Source: Daphnia carinata
Taxonomy: Eukaryota > Arthropoda > Branchiopoda > Diplostraca > Daphniidae
Assembly: GCF_022539665.2 (NCBI RefSeq)
Contig: NC_081331.1
Coordinates: forward strand, 7,285,534 to 7,349,533
DNA: 64,000 nt
Direction of reading: 5' to 3'
Both the position numbers and the translations under genes were made by a program. Below, in pieces: positions 35,304-48,791 of the stretch (position 1 is the stretch's first letter; every line of letters starts with the position of its first letter). Below the pieces are notes generated by a model. It did no database searches, had not been told where the DNA came from, and saw nothing but the letters and a program-made list of their open reading frames with translations.

Positions 35304-35342
35304 AAACGCCTGGCAAACGCCTGGCAAACGCCTGGCAAACGC
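35304..35342. repeat. 11-bp tandem repeat, 3.5 copies
   Basis: Perfect repeats of AAACGCCTGGC at 35304, 35315 and 35326, then a partial AAACGC. Unlike the other repeats of the region it is not low-complexity. Confidence 0.95.
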
Positions 35343-36563
35343 AAAACAAAAAAATGTCGACCTCGTTGATTTTACGTTGTCGTTTCCAATGATCGATACG
35401 TCATCAGTTATTTCTGGGAAAGTCACAATTCATCAGATTCCAGGTACCAACGTCTTTTTCCATCGTACCGAATATATAGTATATTTTTTTTTTTCGATTC
35501 CGCTCTCCCTCTCTCCTTCATCCCATATTGTTTTTTTATTTCGACTTTTCTACGGTGAGGAATCCACTTGATGCCAGAACTTGCGTCTATCCTATTGACT
35601 GATTCATCCAAATTTGAATAGATGGTTTTGCTCGAACGCTGTTCGCCTGTTCAGCTCCAAACATAAGGGCATACATACATCTAAACAGTTCACCGTGTGT
35701 CCCTTCGCTGTTGTTTTGGGCATGGAACGAGGGCAAGCAACAGAGGAACACACACACACACAAAAAAAAAAATACAACAGCGTTATGTACATACACGTGC
35801 AGTCCACCTAAACTTGAGGGACGTGGCAAGCGCCGATCAGTCCAATACCGAGAGGTCAGCATTATTTCGCCACAGCGGGATGCGATACCCATCGACATTT
35901 TACCGTACGCGTCCGCTGGAAGTGTATAGAGGAGAGGGAAAAAAAAAAAAAATAAAAAAATATGCGTCTATACAAACCAGTACGAAGCGTTTATATATCT
36001 CCTTGTCATCGTTTTTGTGACAATATGGAAAGTGAGTTTTTGTGTCTGGGGGAGCCAAGATACGGTAACACACATACCACTGTATCTTGTGTACTGTTCT
36101 GATTTTTCCGTTTGATTTTCTTATTATTATTCTTGTTTATTTATTTATTTTTTTTTTGCTTGTTTCCTTGTTACGTTATTTTATTTGCTCTCTCTCTTTT
36201 TTTTATTGACTATTTTATTTTTTTTTTTTTTGCTTTAAGGGGTTCGAGTCTTGTGGTCGCCTTCTATCCAATAAGATGGCGATTCTGGCGTTTATTGACG
36301 AGCGAGAGTCCTATTGCGGAATCGCGTTCCACGTCACGGATGCCTTTCGTTCTGAGCTTTAGGGCTACCTGATTGATATCAGTTCCTTTTCTTTTTTGTA
36401 CAGTATCACGTTCCTGCATCCTCCCCTACCCAGCAGGCAGGTTCGTACAATGAGAACATTGGGGAAAGACAAATAGAAATAAACAAGGGAAAACCGAAAT
36501 TCAATTAATTCTTCTCTTTCGTCTCACCTTTTTTCTTTTCTTTTTCTTTCTTTGTGTTTATCT

Positions 36564-36565
<2 letters not shown>

Positions 36566-36596
<31 letters not shown>
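36566..36596. repeat. T31 homopolymer
   Basis: Thirty-one consecutive T residues. Confidence 0.95.
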
Positions 36597-36597
<1 letters not shown>

Positions 36598-36845
36598 ACT
36601 GTGTCTGTTGTACACTGAAGAATTTGGGTGGCGGCTCGAATGCGCCTACTCCATCGGTTAAGAAACAAAGTTGAAATGTCGTTTTTTGACGTGGACAACC
36701 CTTGAAATCAAAAGAGAGACGAAATCTAAGCAAGATGAAATTGCTGACGATGGGAGGGACGAGAATGATCATCTATATAAATAGAGGCTATCTGAGAGAG
36801 GGGAAGAGAGAAAGAGCGAGAATAAGAGAAAGAAAAAAAAAACAC

Positions 36846-36848
<3 letters not shown>

Positions 36849-36878
<30 letters not shown>
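36849..36878. repeat. (GA)n microsatellite inside a longer polypurine tract
   Basis: About 30 bp of perfect GA inside a nearly pure purine stretch from about 36790 to 36878. Confidence 0.9.
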
Positions 36879-36879
<1 letters not shown>

Positions 36880-39800
36880 AATCGGCTGGTGAGCGTTTAC
36901 AGCATAACCCAGTGATGGATGAGTGTCCGACGGCGTCGTCCGACTTTCTGGAGCGAGCGGAGAAGCGAAAGGACATTCAGTATACTGCGGCGTGTCCAAT
37001 TGTTGCGATGAAAGAAGCAAATCTCGTGACAGCACCCCCCGTCCCCCCCCCCCCTCTGACTGTCTGTCGTTTTTTTTTTTTTTTCCTGGTTCCATATTAC
37101 TGTATATATAGTATATGAGATATGGAGTTATGGACGGCCACGCAGACGGGTGGAGCACACACACACACACACAAAAAAAAAAGTAGGGGGCAACGCACAT
37201 ACACACACAAAAAATGAGAAGATGAGGGAAATGAGAGGTCGCAGAGGGGGCCACGATGGGACCTAGGGGACATGAAATGAGGATCTCCACGCCGCCAACA
37301 CCACCGACAACTCCGAAAAGAAAAGAACAAAAAAAAAAAAAAATAGAGGAGTAAAAAATATATATAAAAAAAAAACCAACAACATGGCACTAGGGTGGGA
37401 ATTATTAGAGGGCAATAACCAGCCGAGTGAGCTTACAGTCCTGATGGCCTAGTCCAGTTTGTATCCTGAATCAATTCTTATGTCAACTCCCCCCACCCCC
37501 CTCTTCGTAAAAGCACAAGCGAATCGGATGGTGATGACGTCAAATTTCTTATTTTCTATTGCCAATTCAGTTGGGAAAAGGTTGACGTGCTAATGGTTTG
37601 CTTCTTCACACCTCCAGATTTTGTTCTTTCTTATCGATGAAAAAGCAAATCAATGAATAGATTCGATCTGAATCCCACTCTTTTGTTTTTTTCACGGCCA
37701 GTTGGATGAAGCCATTGACTAATAGTAGAAGCGTCCAACATCTCCTGTATTTTTTTCGTCGTTGTTTCTCTTCTCCGTGACGAACGACTTTGCTTTGATA
37801 CGCTTATTCATATTAACCGAGATGTAGGAGAAAGATCCATTTTGGCAACTGTATACACAAAAATACATGTAGGTATATATATATATAACTCTCTGTGTTT
37901 TTATATCTCTAATATATATATATATATAGATAAGGCAATAGCGCGGGGTGGACACACAGAGGAATGACACACACACACACAAAAGAAAAAAAAGAGAGTG
38001 GAGAACGGAGGAGGGATATGTTGGCTCGTAACTCATTCTTCATTGGTCCGCTTATTGGCCGCGATGGATGCCGTCCGGAAGTTTTTTTTTTTCTCTCTCT
38101 CCTCTTGTGTTTATATCTTTTCTCCTTTTTTTCTAGATCCACACGCAGAAAAGAATATCTGGGCGTTATCCCTCAATATCTAACAGTTCCGCTATATAGC
38201 CTCCATTGTTCGAGAGGCCCTATATCGATAGGACTTGTATCTCTCTCTTTCTCTCATAGCAAATGGGGATATGTTATGTGTACTATTCCTCTCCATATAG
38301 ACGTATTAGGCATGTATTAAATGTATGCTGTATATATATATATATCTATGTACAACTGTTTGTTGGACTGTTTATTCCACAGCCACCTACTGCCTCTTCG
38401 ACCCTCCTCCTTTTTCGACTGGGTGATGGCCACCAGAAAGCGGGGAAAAAAAAAGGGGGGGGGGGGGTTACTGGATTGCATTTGGTGCCTTACGGAATTG
38501 CGGTGGCGATGGTTGTGACTGGTGGTAGAGGACACCGAGAGAGCAAAGCGAAATCTCTAATACTGCACTGTAATAAATGTACGACGCTTGGAAGGCCAAG
38601 AGTATACGGGATTCCTTTTTTTCTTGATGTTTCGGTAGTTGCCTCTCTTTCTTTTTTGCTCAAGCGCTGCTTCAATTACTCGCAATGGGGTAATGAAGCT
38701 CTTTAGATTCCACTATCGCTGATTGGAGGCGCCCGTCTGGCTGTGTTTCAGATTTTTGTCCCTTTTTTTTTTTTTTGTTCTTGTCCAAAGAGACAAACTC
38801 CGTGTCACATAAAGCCTATACTAGTTGAAGACTGGTTTTTCTTCAAACATTTGAAGTTGGGATCAAACGACAAACGAGTTCATCGACGCTTCCCAATCTG
38901 GATCCACCAGTTTGGCACTGCCAGCCTACAGCTGATTTCCAGTTAGCACATTCAAAACAACAAAACCAAAAAATGCTGCCGAAGTAGCGCCACGATATGT
39001 TCGTCCATGATGCTAACCAGCAGTAAGATGATATTATTATGAAGAGGTATTAGCATTGGTGAACGCGCTGGTGTGGACCAATGAACAACCCATACCCATT
39101 TTGCTAAAAAACTATGCCCTTATTCCCTGTCCACATTGATAGAAATATCCACAGATTGGGTAAACCGAATGATCTAATGGGTGCATTTTTTTTTTCTCTT
39201 TCTTCTTTTTCCTCTGTCCGGAGACCAGGGGAGTTGAGGGGTGAAAGAAAGGGAAGACACATGTGTCCAACAGCTGCTAGGTCGAGTCCTAGACGTCTGC
39301 CAACGTACGTTTAACATTCATCAATTGGGTCAAAAGTTACGCAACTCGTGATTATTTCACTAGCCCATATGGCAGTGTGTCCGAAGTGATCGAAATATTT
39401 GACATTAACCGAATCAACGAAGACGCAAGCGTCGTATTGCTAACAATCATCAACTCAAAAGGGCTGTGAAAGCTGTGAGAAGCAAGACTTCAAAAAACAA
39501 AAACAAAAACAAACTTGTATAGCGACACGCTATTATGTTTCTCGTTTACGTAGGCAGGAAGTGGAACAAGTTGTGTGTCTCAGATTTGGAAATTTTACTC
39601 GAAAAAAAAAGCAAACATACGAAGGAAACCTACAAATGCTGGTTGGTGGTTGGCGGTTGGCGGTACGGAACGACCAATGTGATAATCATGCAAACATGTC
39701 AGTGTTGACATCTTGACCAAGTGGGACCGCTCTGATAAGATGTTTTTTCTTTTTTAGTTTTTCTTGACTATTTCTATCTGAGTAAAAAAAAAATACATAT

Positions 39801-40169
39801 ATATACGTACAACCACAGATCTAGAGCAACAGTGGTGTGGCTGGGCGAGACGACCGGGCGACCGCTGTTGCAAGTTAGCGGAAATGTCACTTGATTACTA
39901 TGACATGTCCAAACCAAATTACTTTTTATTTTTTATTTTTGTTCTGTGCACAGACATGTACGGTATTGACTGGTACGTAGTGATTACTACTGGTTGAGTT
40001 TGTTTCCTTGGTGTCTTTTCTAGCTAACAATCTATAAAGTCTCGTTGTAACATTGCCATGATTACCAAGTTGAACAGCCGCCTAGGCGAACTATAACTAA
40101 AAGCAAGGGGATGAAAACGATAAAGATGGAGAAAGGGAGAGTGAGAGAGGGAGAGACATTTAATTTGCA

Positions 40170-40353
40170 TAGTTACTATTCCCGGGCACGATAGCAGGTC
40201 TTTCGCGGGAGCGGCATCATTATCGAACAATTCCAGTGGTATGTGGGAGGGTGAAGATCCGACCCGAGCAGCTGACACATCTTCTTTTTTTTCCATTTTG
40301 ACAAAGCCAATTGAAATGGCGAACATCACATTACACGCTTGCAGCCGTTGCAT
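40170..40353 (-). CDS. Candidate exon, unknown protein
   Basis: A minus-strand frame with ordinary composition reads ISIGFVKMEKKEDVSAARVG, then SHIPLELFDNDAAPAKDLLS. It stands out from the Phe/Ser-rich frames around it. A GTAACT string inside (GGAATA|GTAACT) could be a donor about 15 nt before the low-complexity part begins. No family recognised; no convincing acceptor or partner exon found. The full open frame continues to 40024 through GA-derived LSLSHSP sequence, which is probably not coding. Confidence 0.2.
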
Positions 40354-43300
40354 TATTATTATTTTTTTTTTTTCCTTCTTGTTTGTGAAGATTTAAAAAA
40401 AAAAAAAAGCAAACGGCGGTAAGCTATTCGTTTTAAAATCGATATGTTATATTGTTTCTCCATCTTTTTTTTTCTGTCCTTTCCTAAAATGATAACCAGA
40501 TTTCAAACAGCCTAGTAAAAAAAAAAAACGTCAATGGTTTAGCGCTGGTTTTACAATTAAAGAAACGATTTTGCGCATCTTTTCTTTCGTTTTTCTCTAT
40601 TCAGTTCCCTTTTTTTCCCCTCCCTTTTCGTCACGCGTGTTTATGACAGTGCCGATATTTTCCGACGATAGCGCGGTTTTTAGTCGGTTGCTCACCGCAT
40701 CGCCAGCAAACCACTGCAAAGTTTTGATGCCCGTTGCGATTGGTTATCTCTGATTTACAGGGGACCGGGGTCGGTAAATTTCAAGTTAACTGATAAGAAA
40801 TCAACCGCAACCATTAGGACACATCGTTTTTTTTCTTCTTTTCTTTTCTCCGTCGGCGTTCGTCTTTTTTTTCTCCGAAAATGGCAATAACACAGCAGTC
40901 GTCCGTGTGTTGCGTTGGCGGTCACAGGAGATTAGTGGCATAGTAGCTTTCTTCTGACTATTTTTCCCCTTCTTTGTCTCTCTTTTCCGTCTCCTCAGTC
41001 TCCATCATAGATATTGGATTTATTTTCCAGGTTTCATTGTTCTGTTGCGGTTGCTCTCGTATAATCGAAAGCGGATAAATCATAGCGAATTTCGATGGCC
41101 AAACGCGTGGAAGTACACTTTCAAGAGCAGTGAGAGTAAGGAATGAAACGGTTAAGAACTGGCATGTGAAACAGAGGAAGAAAAATAGCTATAGTTATCA
41201 ATCGCTTCTGATTATTTATTTACGACCGCATTTTTTGTCGATTTGAACAGCCAATAATATAAAAGATCTTTCCATATTGCTAGTGAGAAATGGCTCGACA
41301 TTTTGCTGGTCAAACGACACGGCTTCCTGCGGCCAAACGAGCATCATTTCGACGATGCCGCTTTAGAATCACCATACATACTTGTTTCCTGTATACAGAG
41401 AAGAGCGTAGAGACAACTATCGAAGAGAGTTTCGCTTCGTGCGACCGACCATGAAATTCAACGCTAAACACGGGGCTTCAAAACATCTACTACTTAGATA
41501 GTCTTTTCAAACATTGGCGCATCGACAAGCAAGGGACAAGGGGATTTGGGAAAAAACGGTGGGGTAGAAAAAAAAAAAAGAAATTCTATTCAATTGATCA
41601 GGAGCCAACCGTTCGTGTCGCTTTTTACCTATAGTGGTTCACAGTGACCATCTCTGAAGTACGAAATCGTGGGGCGCTTGAAAAGATGTAACACAGGCTT
41701 GGCTGATGTTCTATAGTTGGGGTAGGGCAGATAATTTTTTTTTTTTTACTTTTATGTTTATTTCTAATTTTATTTTATTTTATTTTATTTTATTTTATTT
41801 TTTTTTTGAGGGACCGGTATTTGCTACCGAAGCAGAAATCTATTGAAACTACCGTGCAGCATTCAGAATGCCGAATGATAGAAAATCGCCTGGGCGGAAC
41901 GTGTATACAGCTCAAAAGATGTGGATGAAGGGATTTTTAACTGCTGTCTGGTGTCTATGGCACGTCAATGGATGAAACGTATCCAAAAACCAACGGCATC
42001 ACGTTAAAAAAAAAGCATATTGACCCTGAAGTTGACTCACTGGTTTATTGGCTTTCAGTTCGTTGCCAAATTTTTTATTTTATTTTATTTTTTTTTCACT
42101 TTGACGACGACAGATTTTCGATAAGATAGCGGGATGACGAAGTTTACTTGTCTGCTTTTTCATTTGTTCTTTGACGCTTTTGAATGTATAGCAACTTGCG
42201 GCTTTCTAGATGGCTAAATCACCGCACATTCAACTGAAACCGGATTATGTTTTTTTGACATTAGACAGACTGATGGTCACGGACAATTTGTATGCTCAAT
42301 CAGCAATGAGAAGCCGTTTGTGCCGCCAGGATAATTAAGCTGAAAACATCCAACACTGCGAACAACAACGAATCAATGTACCTTCCAAAATGGGTTCATT
42401 CTCAGGCCCGGCAGTCTCACCTTAACAAACTTATGCTTGTAACTACGTAATTGGATAGTACTGCTTATTGTACGACTATTTCTGAATTCACATCAAATTA
42501 AAATTTTTTCAACTTTGAAGATAACTCATTTTATTGTGTTCAATGTTAAGTCCATTTTTTTTTTTTTCACTTCTTTCGGTTGTAAAGAAATAAAGAAACG
42601 GTGCGTTCAATCGAATAATTAAGATAGCAATATAACCAGCTATCTTCATTTGCTATGAAAAAGGTCTCCGCTTCGGTCAATCTTTCTGCTTGTGCAGGCG
42701 ATAATAAATACTGAAGCATGACGCCTCGCTGATGTTTTATGGTTTATTAGAGACATTTCGGTTTCCCGCGTGCCAGAGCGCCAACAGCGCCGTTGACGAA
42801 ACGTTCGAATTCCTCTTGCAGTCATCGAGATGTGGGAAGCCAACGTTCTTACGTCGTCCAGCGACTTGATATAACAAATAGCCTCCACAGATAAGCAGCC
42901 GAGAGAGAGAGAAAGAGGAAAAAAATAAAATAAAATAAATAAGAAAAATAAAAAGAAAGAAAAAAAGAGAATGTGGGAAGAAAAAAGTAATGTAAAATGG
43001 ATATAGTAGAAGGAAACGAATGAGTGATGCAGCCTCACGGCCAGAAAGGGGTTGTACACGCGCATCGTAATAACCCGGGCTCCGCGTCAGTAACAAGATC
43101 ATAAATATCTAAGATGGCGTAATGCGCTGGCCGACGTGGGTGGCTCTTTGATGGCTGTCCAGTCCTCAGTTTGCCGTGTCTCATCCGCCAGCCAAACAAC
43201 ACAGCCAGCGAGCACATCACGATACATTACATCCTATGTGGCCACTCGACTTTTTTCCTCGGCTATTGTGAAGGTGGGAAAAAAGTATAACGCACAAGAT

Positions 43301-45000
43301 TTTACGCACTACAAAAAGAATGGAAAAAAGAGAGAAAAAAAAAAAAAAATAATAGAATAGACAAGACGCGGTACCGCTTTTTGCTTTGGTTTCTATATCA
43401 AGAACCGAGAGAGCGGGAATGAGAGAAAACAACAACAACAGCGAAACAATGCATCATTACGAGTTAATATGATAATGAACCAATCTTTCTGTTTACGTGG
43501 AAACAAGCGAGCCAGGAGATAGGCAAGTGAAGCCGAGAGGCAGAAAAAAGAAGAGCTCTAACCAAAAAACCGTTGACCACCAGCATCGTTTTTTTCTTTT
43601 TTGTGTGTTCTTGAGCCAGACTGCCAGCGAGAGAGAATCGCTCGCTATGCGTGGGTTATGCACGTTTTCTCTTCATGCCTGTGTCGAGTCTGAGATTGTT
43701 TGTGGGTTTTTTTTGAAAATGAGAACCTTGAACTCGACTCCCCTTCGCCTATGGTGTGGACCCACTAAGTCATTAGTGGTTATATGCGACCATTGGTCAT
43801 TCCGTGCTACACCGAAACAAGAAAAGAAAATAGATACGGCCGCTTCCAGCTTGCACAGCACAAAAAAAAAAGCATGAAGTGACCGTGGCGAATGTGTCAC
43901 GACAGGCGAAGCCTTTCGTTCGACTCATCGTTTTCCTTTGGAGAACAAAAAAAGAAAAGGGTGGCCAGACAGAGAAAGGGAGGACACGCTCACGTTCATT
44001 ACGACGTCGTTTTTTTTTTTCTTTCGTAGCGGTCACGCTGTCCTGGGCATCCCGGACCTGCGGCCGTTCAATACAAAATATTTTCCATATTCTCTCTTCG
44101 TGTGGATACGGGAAATTAAAATAAAACAAAAAAAAAAAAAAAAAGAGAAAAAGAAACTGCGCTATGACATTGTGTTCCATAGAAGGGTCAAGAGATCACC
44201 ATAAGGGAAGAGGACCATTAAGCGAAGCGGACCAGATGGCCACTGGTTGCGGTCACTAAAGTTTATCTCGTCTCCTCATTTTCTTTTTTTTTTTTTTTCT
44301 TCCCAATTTTCTTCTTCTCCTCTGCTTTGCTGCGCTATACGTGTGTGTAATTGTATACGTAGTTTGTGTATATGTGCGTGGCGGCATTTTTCAATTTTTT
44401 TTTTCTCTTTTACAACTCAACAACGTCCAGCAGGCAAAGTCCACTCTATCATCAGCATTTGTGTTTCCCACGTTATTTTCATATTTTTTTTTACTATAGT
44501 CGTCTCTTTAGTGGCTACTGAGTAGCTAGTCTGCAACAAAGCGACAATTTATTTTTAGATTCATTTTGACAGTTTACGACATGTCTGGAGGTTAACACGA
44601 CAGAGTAAAATCACGGAGATTGCGCGCTCATATCCTTTGTTTAAATTCATAATCCGATTTTTTTAGTGCATTTTTTATTTCAAAAGAATGAATTAGTTTT
44701 ATTTTAAATAGTGCACAGAGGTGGCATACAGGTTTCAGATTAGCCGCAACGTTAAAAGCCACACATTCGTTGCCTTCCTAATTGTCTCTATGATAAGAAT
44801 AGAAAACAATAGTTTGAAACCTACTCCAACAGGCATTCACACTCATTGCCAAACGCCCTCCACCCTACAAAATCAACGTTTGCCTTCTTTCGTTAGTAGA
44901 TGCAAAAAGGTGTGTAAACGGAAGTCGTGCAGCTGTGAGAGGGTTGTGTTCTTCCAGCAGACTGATAACGTTGATATTCGGGGTTTACGCACCTCAGCAA
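40354..45000. other. Gene-poor region with a GC-richer patch
   Basis: No gene recognised. (ATTTT)6 plus T10 at 41767-41807, a polypurine tract at 42900-42989. The patch 43020-43265 is more GC-rich than its surroundings and open on both strands, without a recognisable product. Frame 43497-43877 (plus) starts METSEPGDRQVK but turns into low-complexity sequence. Confidence 0.5.
41767..41807. repeat. (ATTTT)n tandem repeat ending in T10
   Basis: Six ATTTT units followed by a T run. Confidence 0.95.
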
Positions 45001-46595
45001 GATGAACTTCCCTTCCTGTTCTCAATTTCAGTGCCATTCAATGTGCTCTCATGAACATATTCTATAGACACATTTAAATTTTTTTCTTCTTTACCCTTCT
45101 CTCGTTTGTTTTTTTCTGTTCTCGAAGAGTGTCTTGTATGCGTCTATGTTATTTGGACGGAGAAAAACAAGACGACGCACGCCAGCAAGGCCTCGTCGTG
45201 TTTATGCTGGAAAACGTGCACCAGCATAACTGGTAACCCTTTTTTTTTTAAATATATTTTCCTCCTCCACCTCCTTACTCACTCCCCCCCCCCTTTTTCC
45301 CGGCCTGTCCCTCATTTCTCGAATTATTGATCACCTCGCTCACACCTGGGAGAGAAGGAGAAAGACGAGAGGATGTTTCGGGTTGGAATAAAGAACAAAC
45401 ATGTCTATAAGTCTAACGCCGTGAGGGAGAGCCAAAGGAAAGTGCAATGACATCCATGCACGTCCGGCGCGCGATGTTGGAATTATATAGCGCACGTCGG
45501 CCTGGAGGTCATCCATCAGTTTTGGGGGCTTTCATTCATTTTTATTTATTATTATTATTTTTTTTTTTTTTTTTTTGTTGCGTTCTTTCTTTCAAAGATG
45601 ATGTTCAGTTCGTGTTGCTTCATTTAGTAGGTCTTTCGAATATTTGTATCCGTTTGACCGTGATAAATGCGTACTACACGTAAACGAGCAATTGAAATAT
45701 TTACTACTTTGAGCTGTTTGATTTTTTTTTTTAACTCTCCCCGCCAAAAAAAAAAGTCGTGTATCATGCTTCACGCAATTAAAAATCCTTTTGGAATGTG
45801 AACGCCGAAATAGCCGATTGCATTCTATTGAAACATTTCAAAAAAATCCAGTTGGCTCTTCTTCTTCTTCGCAAGGCGATGCCCCTTTTTCAATAGACTG
45901 GGAGGGCACCTCAATGACTAGCAGTTGTGAGGTCGCGATTTTTGCTTTCCTTCTGTTTTATTTAAATTCTTTCTTTCTCACAATTCAATGCACAAAACGA
46001 TTGTGATTTGCGCAAGTGTTGACTGTTGTCTATTGAATTCGCCGTGATCCAACACGTCACCATTGATTCGTTCGGCTTCGTTAAATTGACACCTAGGCTT
46101 TCGAACCGTTGGCGTCAAATCAACAACTAATTTAATAGAACTTCGGTATCAAAATATTGACTCTACTGTACCTGTCAATAAAACACAAAGAATACTCGAA
46201 ACGGTACAGGTAAAAGTACAGTATTTCGGCAGCATTGAACAATCGTTGGGGCCGATTCGGTCGTTTGGATGGGGAAGAAAAGTCGCATTATGAAGAGCTT
46301 TCGTAACTGGTAATCGTTAGCGGCGACGCTCGTTGAAGAGTGAACGATTTTGACAGGAAGACGATGAATTGAGACCCTTCAGTTTTTCAGATCGCCATTT
46401 GCGTCATTTGACGGTTACGCTTGACATCGTTTCCCAACATAATGGCACATTGGGTTGTGCATTAGGAAACAAAACAAAACGAAACAAGAGGGGACGCAAA
46501 AGAATAAGGAAGTCACGGGGAGGTTGTTCTGCAGGAAAAACGAGAGATTCCGTCAACTGAAGACGTACTGTATGTGTGATGGTTGTTGTTTTCTT

Positions 46596-46626
<31 letters not shown>

Positions 46627-47143
46627 CCTTCCCTTGACGGTAGATGAGGTAGAACTTATGAAAAGAGGTGGTTGTAAAAGAAAAGGTGTAACTTGTGTAA
46701 CAGGTGTGGTTGTACCGGATTGACAAAGTGCTGCGGCACACGCCTTCTCCATTGCAAGTGTCCATTCTTTCGCTACAAATGGGTATCTCTTCCGCCTCCG
46801 TCAGAAAAGAGAGCTTTTATTTCCTAGTTGAAACGCGCCCTTCCATATATTTATTTATTATTTTTAATGATCCTTTTTACAAGTTGAATACGAAAGGTGG
46901 GCCACCGTAATAGTCGACGTCCTCTTCACGGTGTCCACCACTTTCAGCGTCCTTTTTTTTTTTTTTTTTTCAAAGTCTTGGCCCATTATTCTCCTCTCTA
47001 TGCCACGTTGCACACACACGCCTCGTCCAAAGATTGTTTTCTTTTTTTACGAATGTCGACAGCGAATGAGTTCCGTCATGCAATGCAGTTTCCTTCAGGA
47101 CACAATACACGAGACATGCCAAGTGGCATCGAGCCCCGTCGTC

Positions 47144-47174
<31 letters not shown>

Positions 47175-48757
47175 CTTTCTCTATCGATATGAGGTCTGGC
47201 TCGCATTTCCTTGGCTCTAGCTATTAAGCGATATAGCCGCTTTTCGTGTACGGTGTGTATTGGTTGTTGTCATGTCATGTGTTCATGTGGACACCTTTTT
47301 TCTTTTTCAGCAGTATTTTCGTTCTTTTCAAACAACATTTTTGCTTTTATTCGCATAGACCCTTTGACTGTACGAGCAAAGTGAGAATTGTTGACCTTCC
47401 TCTTTCCATTTCTTTTTTTTTTTTTTTTTTTTTTTTACAATTCCTAATCCGAAAAAAGTGATGTAAGACTAACTATGAATGGAAAGAAGATGGTTGACAC
47501 CCAACCCTTTCCGGGGCGGGAAACATTCTCTGTTGAAAAGAAGAAAAAAAAAATTAATAAATGCATTTACACACTTTGCTTTCTTCTTTTTTTTTTTCTT
47601 TCTTTCAATCTTTTACTTTACTATAACCTGCATTATTATTATAATTTTTTTTTTTCCCTTCACATTTACTTCGGTTATTCGTAAAATGGGGAAAAAGGCC
47701 AAGCGACGTCGTTTCGTTCGTTTGTGGATCTTTTGTTTCGTTTCGGAGCGGGAGGGACGGGAAGAAGGTGCTCTATTGTTTGAGCCGGGCCGCACATCAC
47801 GCGAGAGAAGTGGGCGATGGTCTGGTACACTGCGGCACTACACACTACCACACGAAATATCCAGTTTGAAAGAGAGAAAAAAAAAAAAAAGAAGGTTGAA
47901 AGGAGGGAGGTGAAACTCGGTGGCCCAGAACGATGGCGCTCTCTGAACCGGCAACGTGAGCTTCTTCGATGGCGAAGAGGAAAGAGAACATTAAAAAAAA
48001 AAGAAAAAAAGAGGAACCTCTCTCTCTCTCTGTCTGTCTCTCCACTTTGGCGGAGATTCGTGTCACGATATCCACGACCAACGTGTATGTGTCTATATGT
48101 GTGTGTGTGCGGAAGAGAGAACAGCGATGAGGAGGGAGGTGGTTGGCAGAAAGGCAAGAGAAACACAGGGACGATGGAAAGTGGGAGGTTTTGGAACTGT
48201 GTCTAACGATACAGAATGTCCCCGCCACTTAAAAAAAAAAAAAAAGAAAACTAGAAGAGATTCGAGAGACGATCACACAGGAGGAAAAAAAAAAATAATA
48301 AAAATATTTTTCAAAAAAAAAAAAACCCCGCCGCGCGCAACAGTCACAAGGAATGTCGATGCTGCCACCTTGGAGAACGTGGGCAGCTCAGGCTAGTCCG
48401 CGCGACTTATTTGGATGATAAATCTATATATAATCCTGCTGCGACACATAGAAGAAAAAAAAAAAAAAAAACCTTGCCATCTACTGCCACTAGGTTCCCA
48501 TCCTTCACGGACATGCCACACACCTCGAATCATGATGACGACGACTGCAAATGGTCAATATGCCGAGCCATTTCAGACAGCAAAAGATCTTCATGGCATT
48601 TCATCGGTAGGAATGTCAAACATCCATCGGTACATTTATACGTACATTATATGCACGTTTGCTTAATGCCTTATTGTCCAGGGGAATGTTCATTCGATTT
48701 CGGACAGCGCGCGTTCGGGGAGGGGAGGGAGGCCCTCACGTGCGCTAGACGTTGATT

Positions 48758-48791
<34 letters not shown>

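Larger units (their letters stand above)
32000..40023. other. Gene-poor region
   Basis: No gene recognised. G14 at 32748-32761, GA-rich tract at 33925-33958, an 11-bp tandem repeat at 35304-35342, T31 at 36566-36596, GA tract at 36849-36878, (TA)n at 38331-38345 and an A9-G13 junction at 38446-38467. The hairpin CTAGG-TCGAGT-CCTAG near 39278 looks like an isolated tRNA T-arm but no cloverleaf surrounds it. Confidence 0.6.

Noticed and set aside
29694-36596. Long T runs as poly(A) tails of retrocopies on the minus strand
   Set aside because: No retrogene or retrotransposon body was found next to the runs, and they are far too many and evenly spread.
39270-39300. tRNA-like T-arm CTAGG-TCGAGT-CCTAG
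   Set aside because: No acceptor stem, D arm or anticodon arm can be drawn around it.
11635-48755. Dozens of 60-240 codon open frames rich in Phe, Ser and Leu or in Lys and Arg (for example 21547-22266, 29447-29824, 47479-47913)
   Set aside because: They are translations of T or A runs and CT/GA tracts, occur in several frames and on both strands at the same place, and have no domain-like order.
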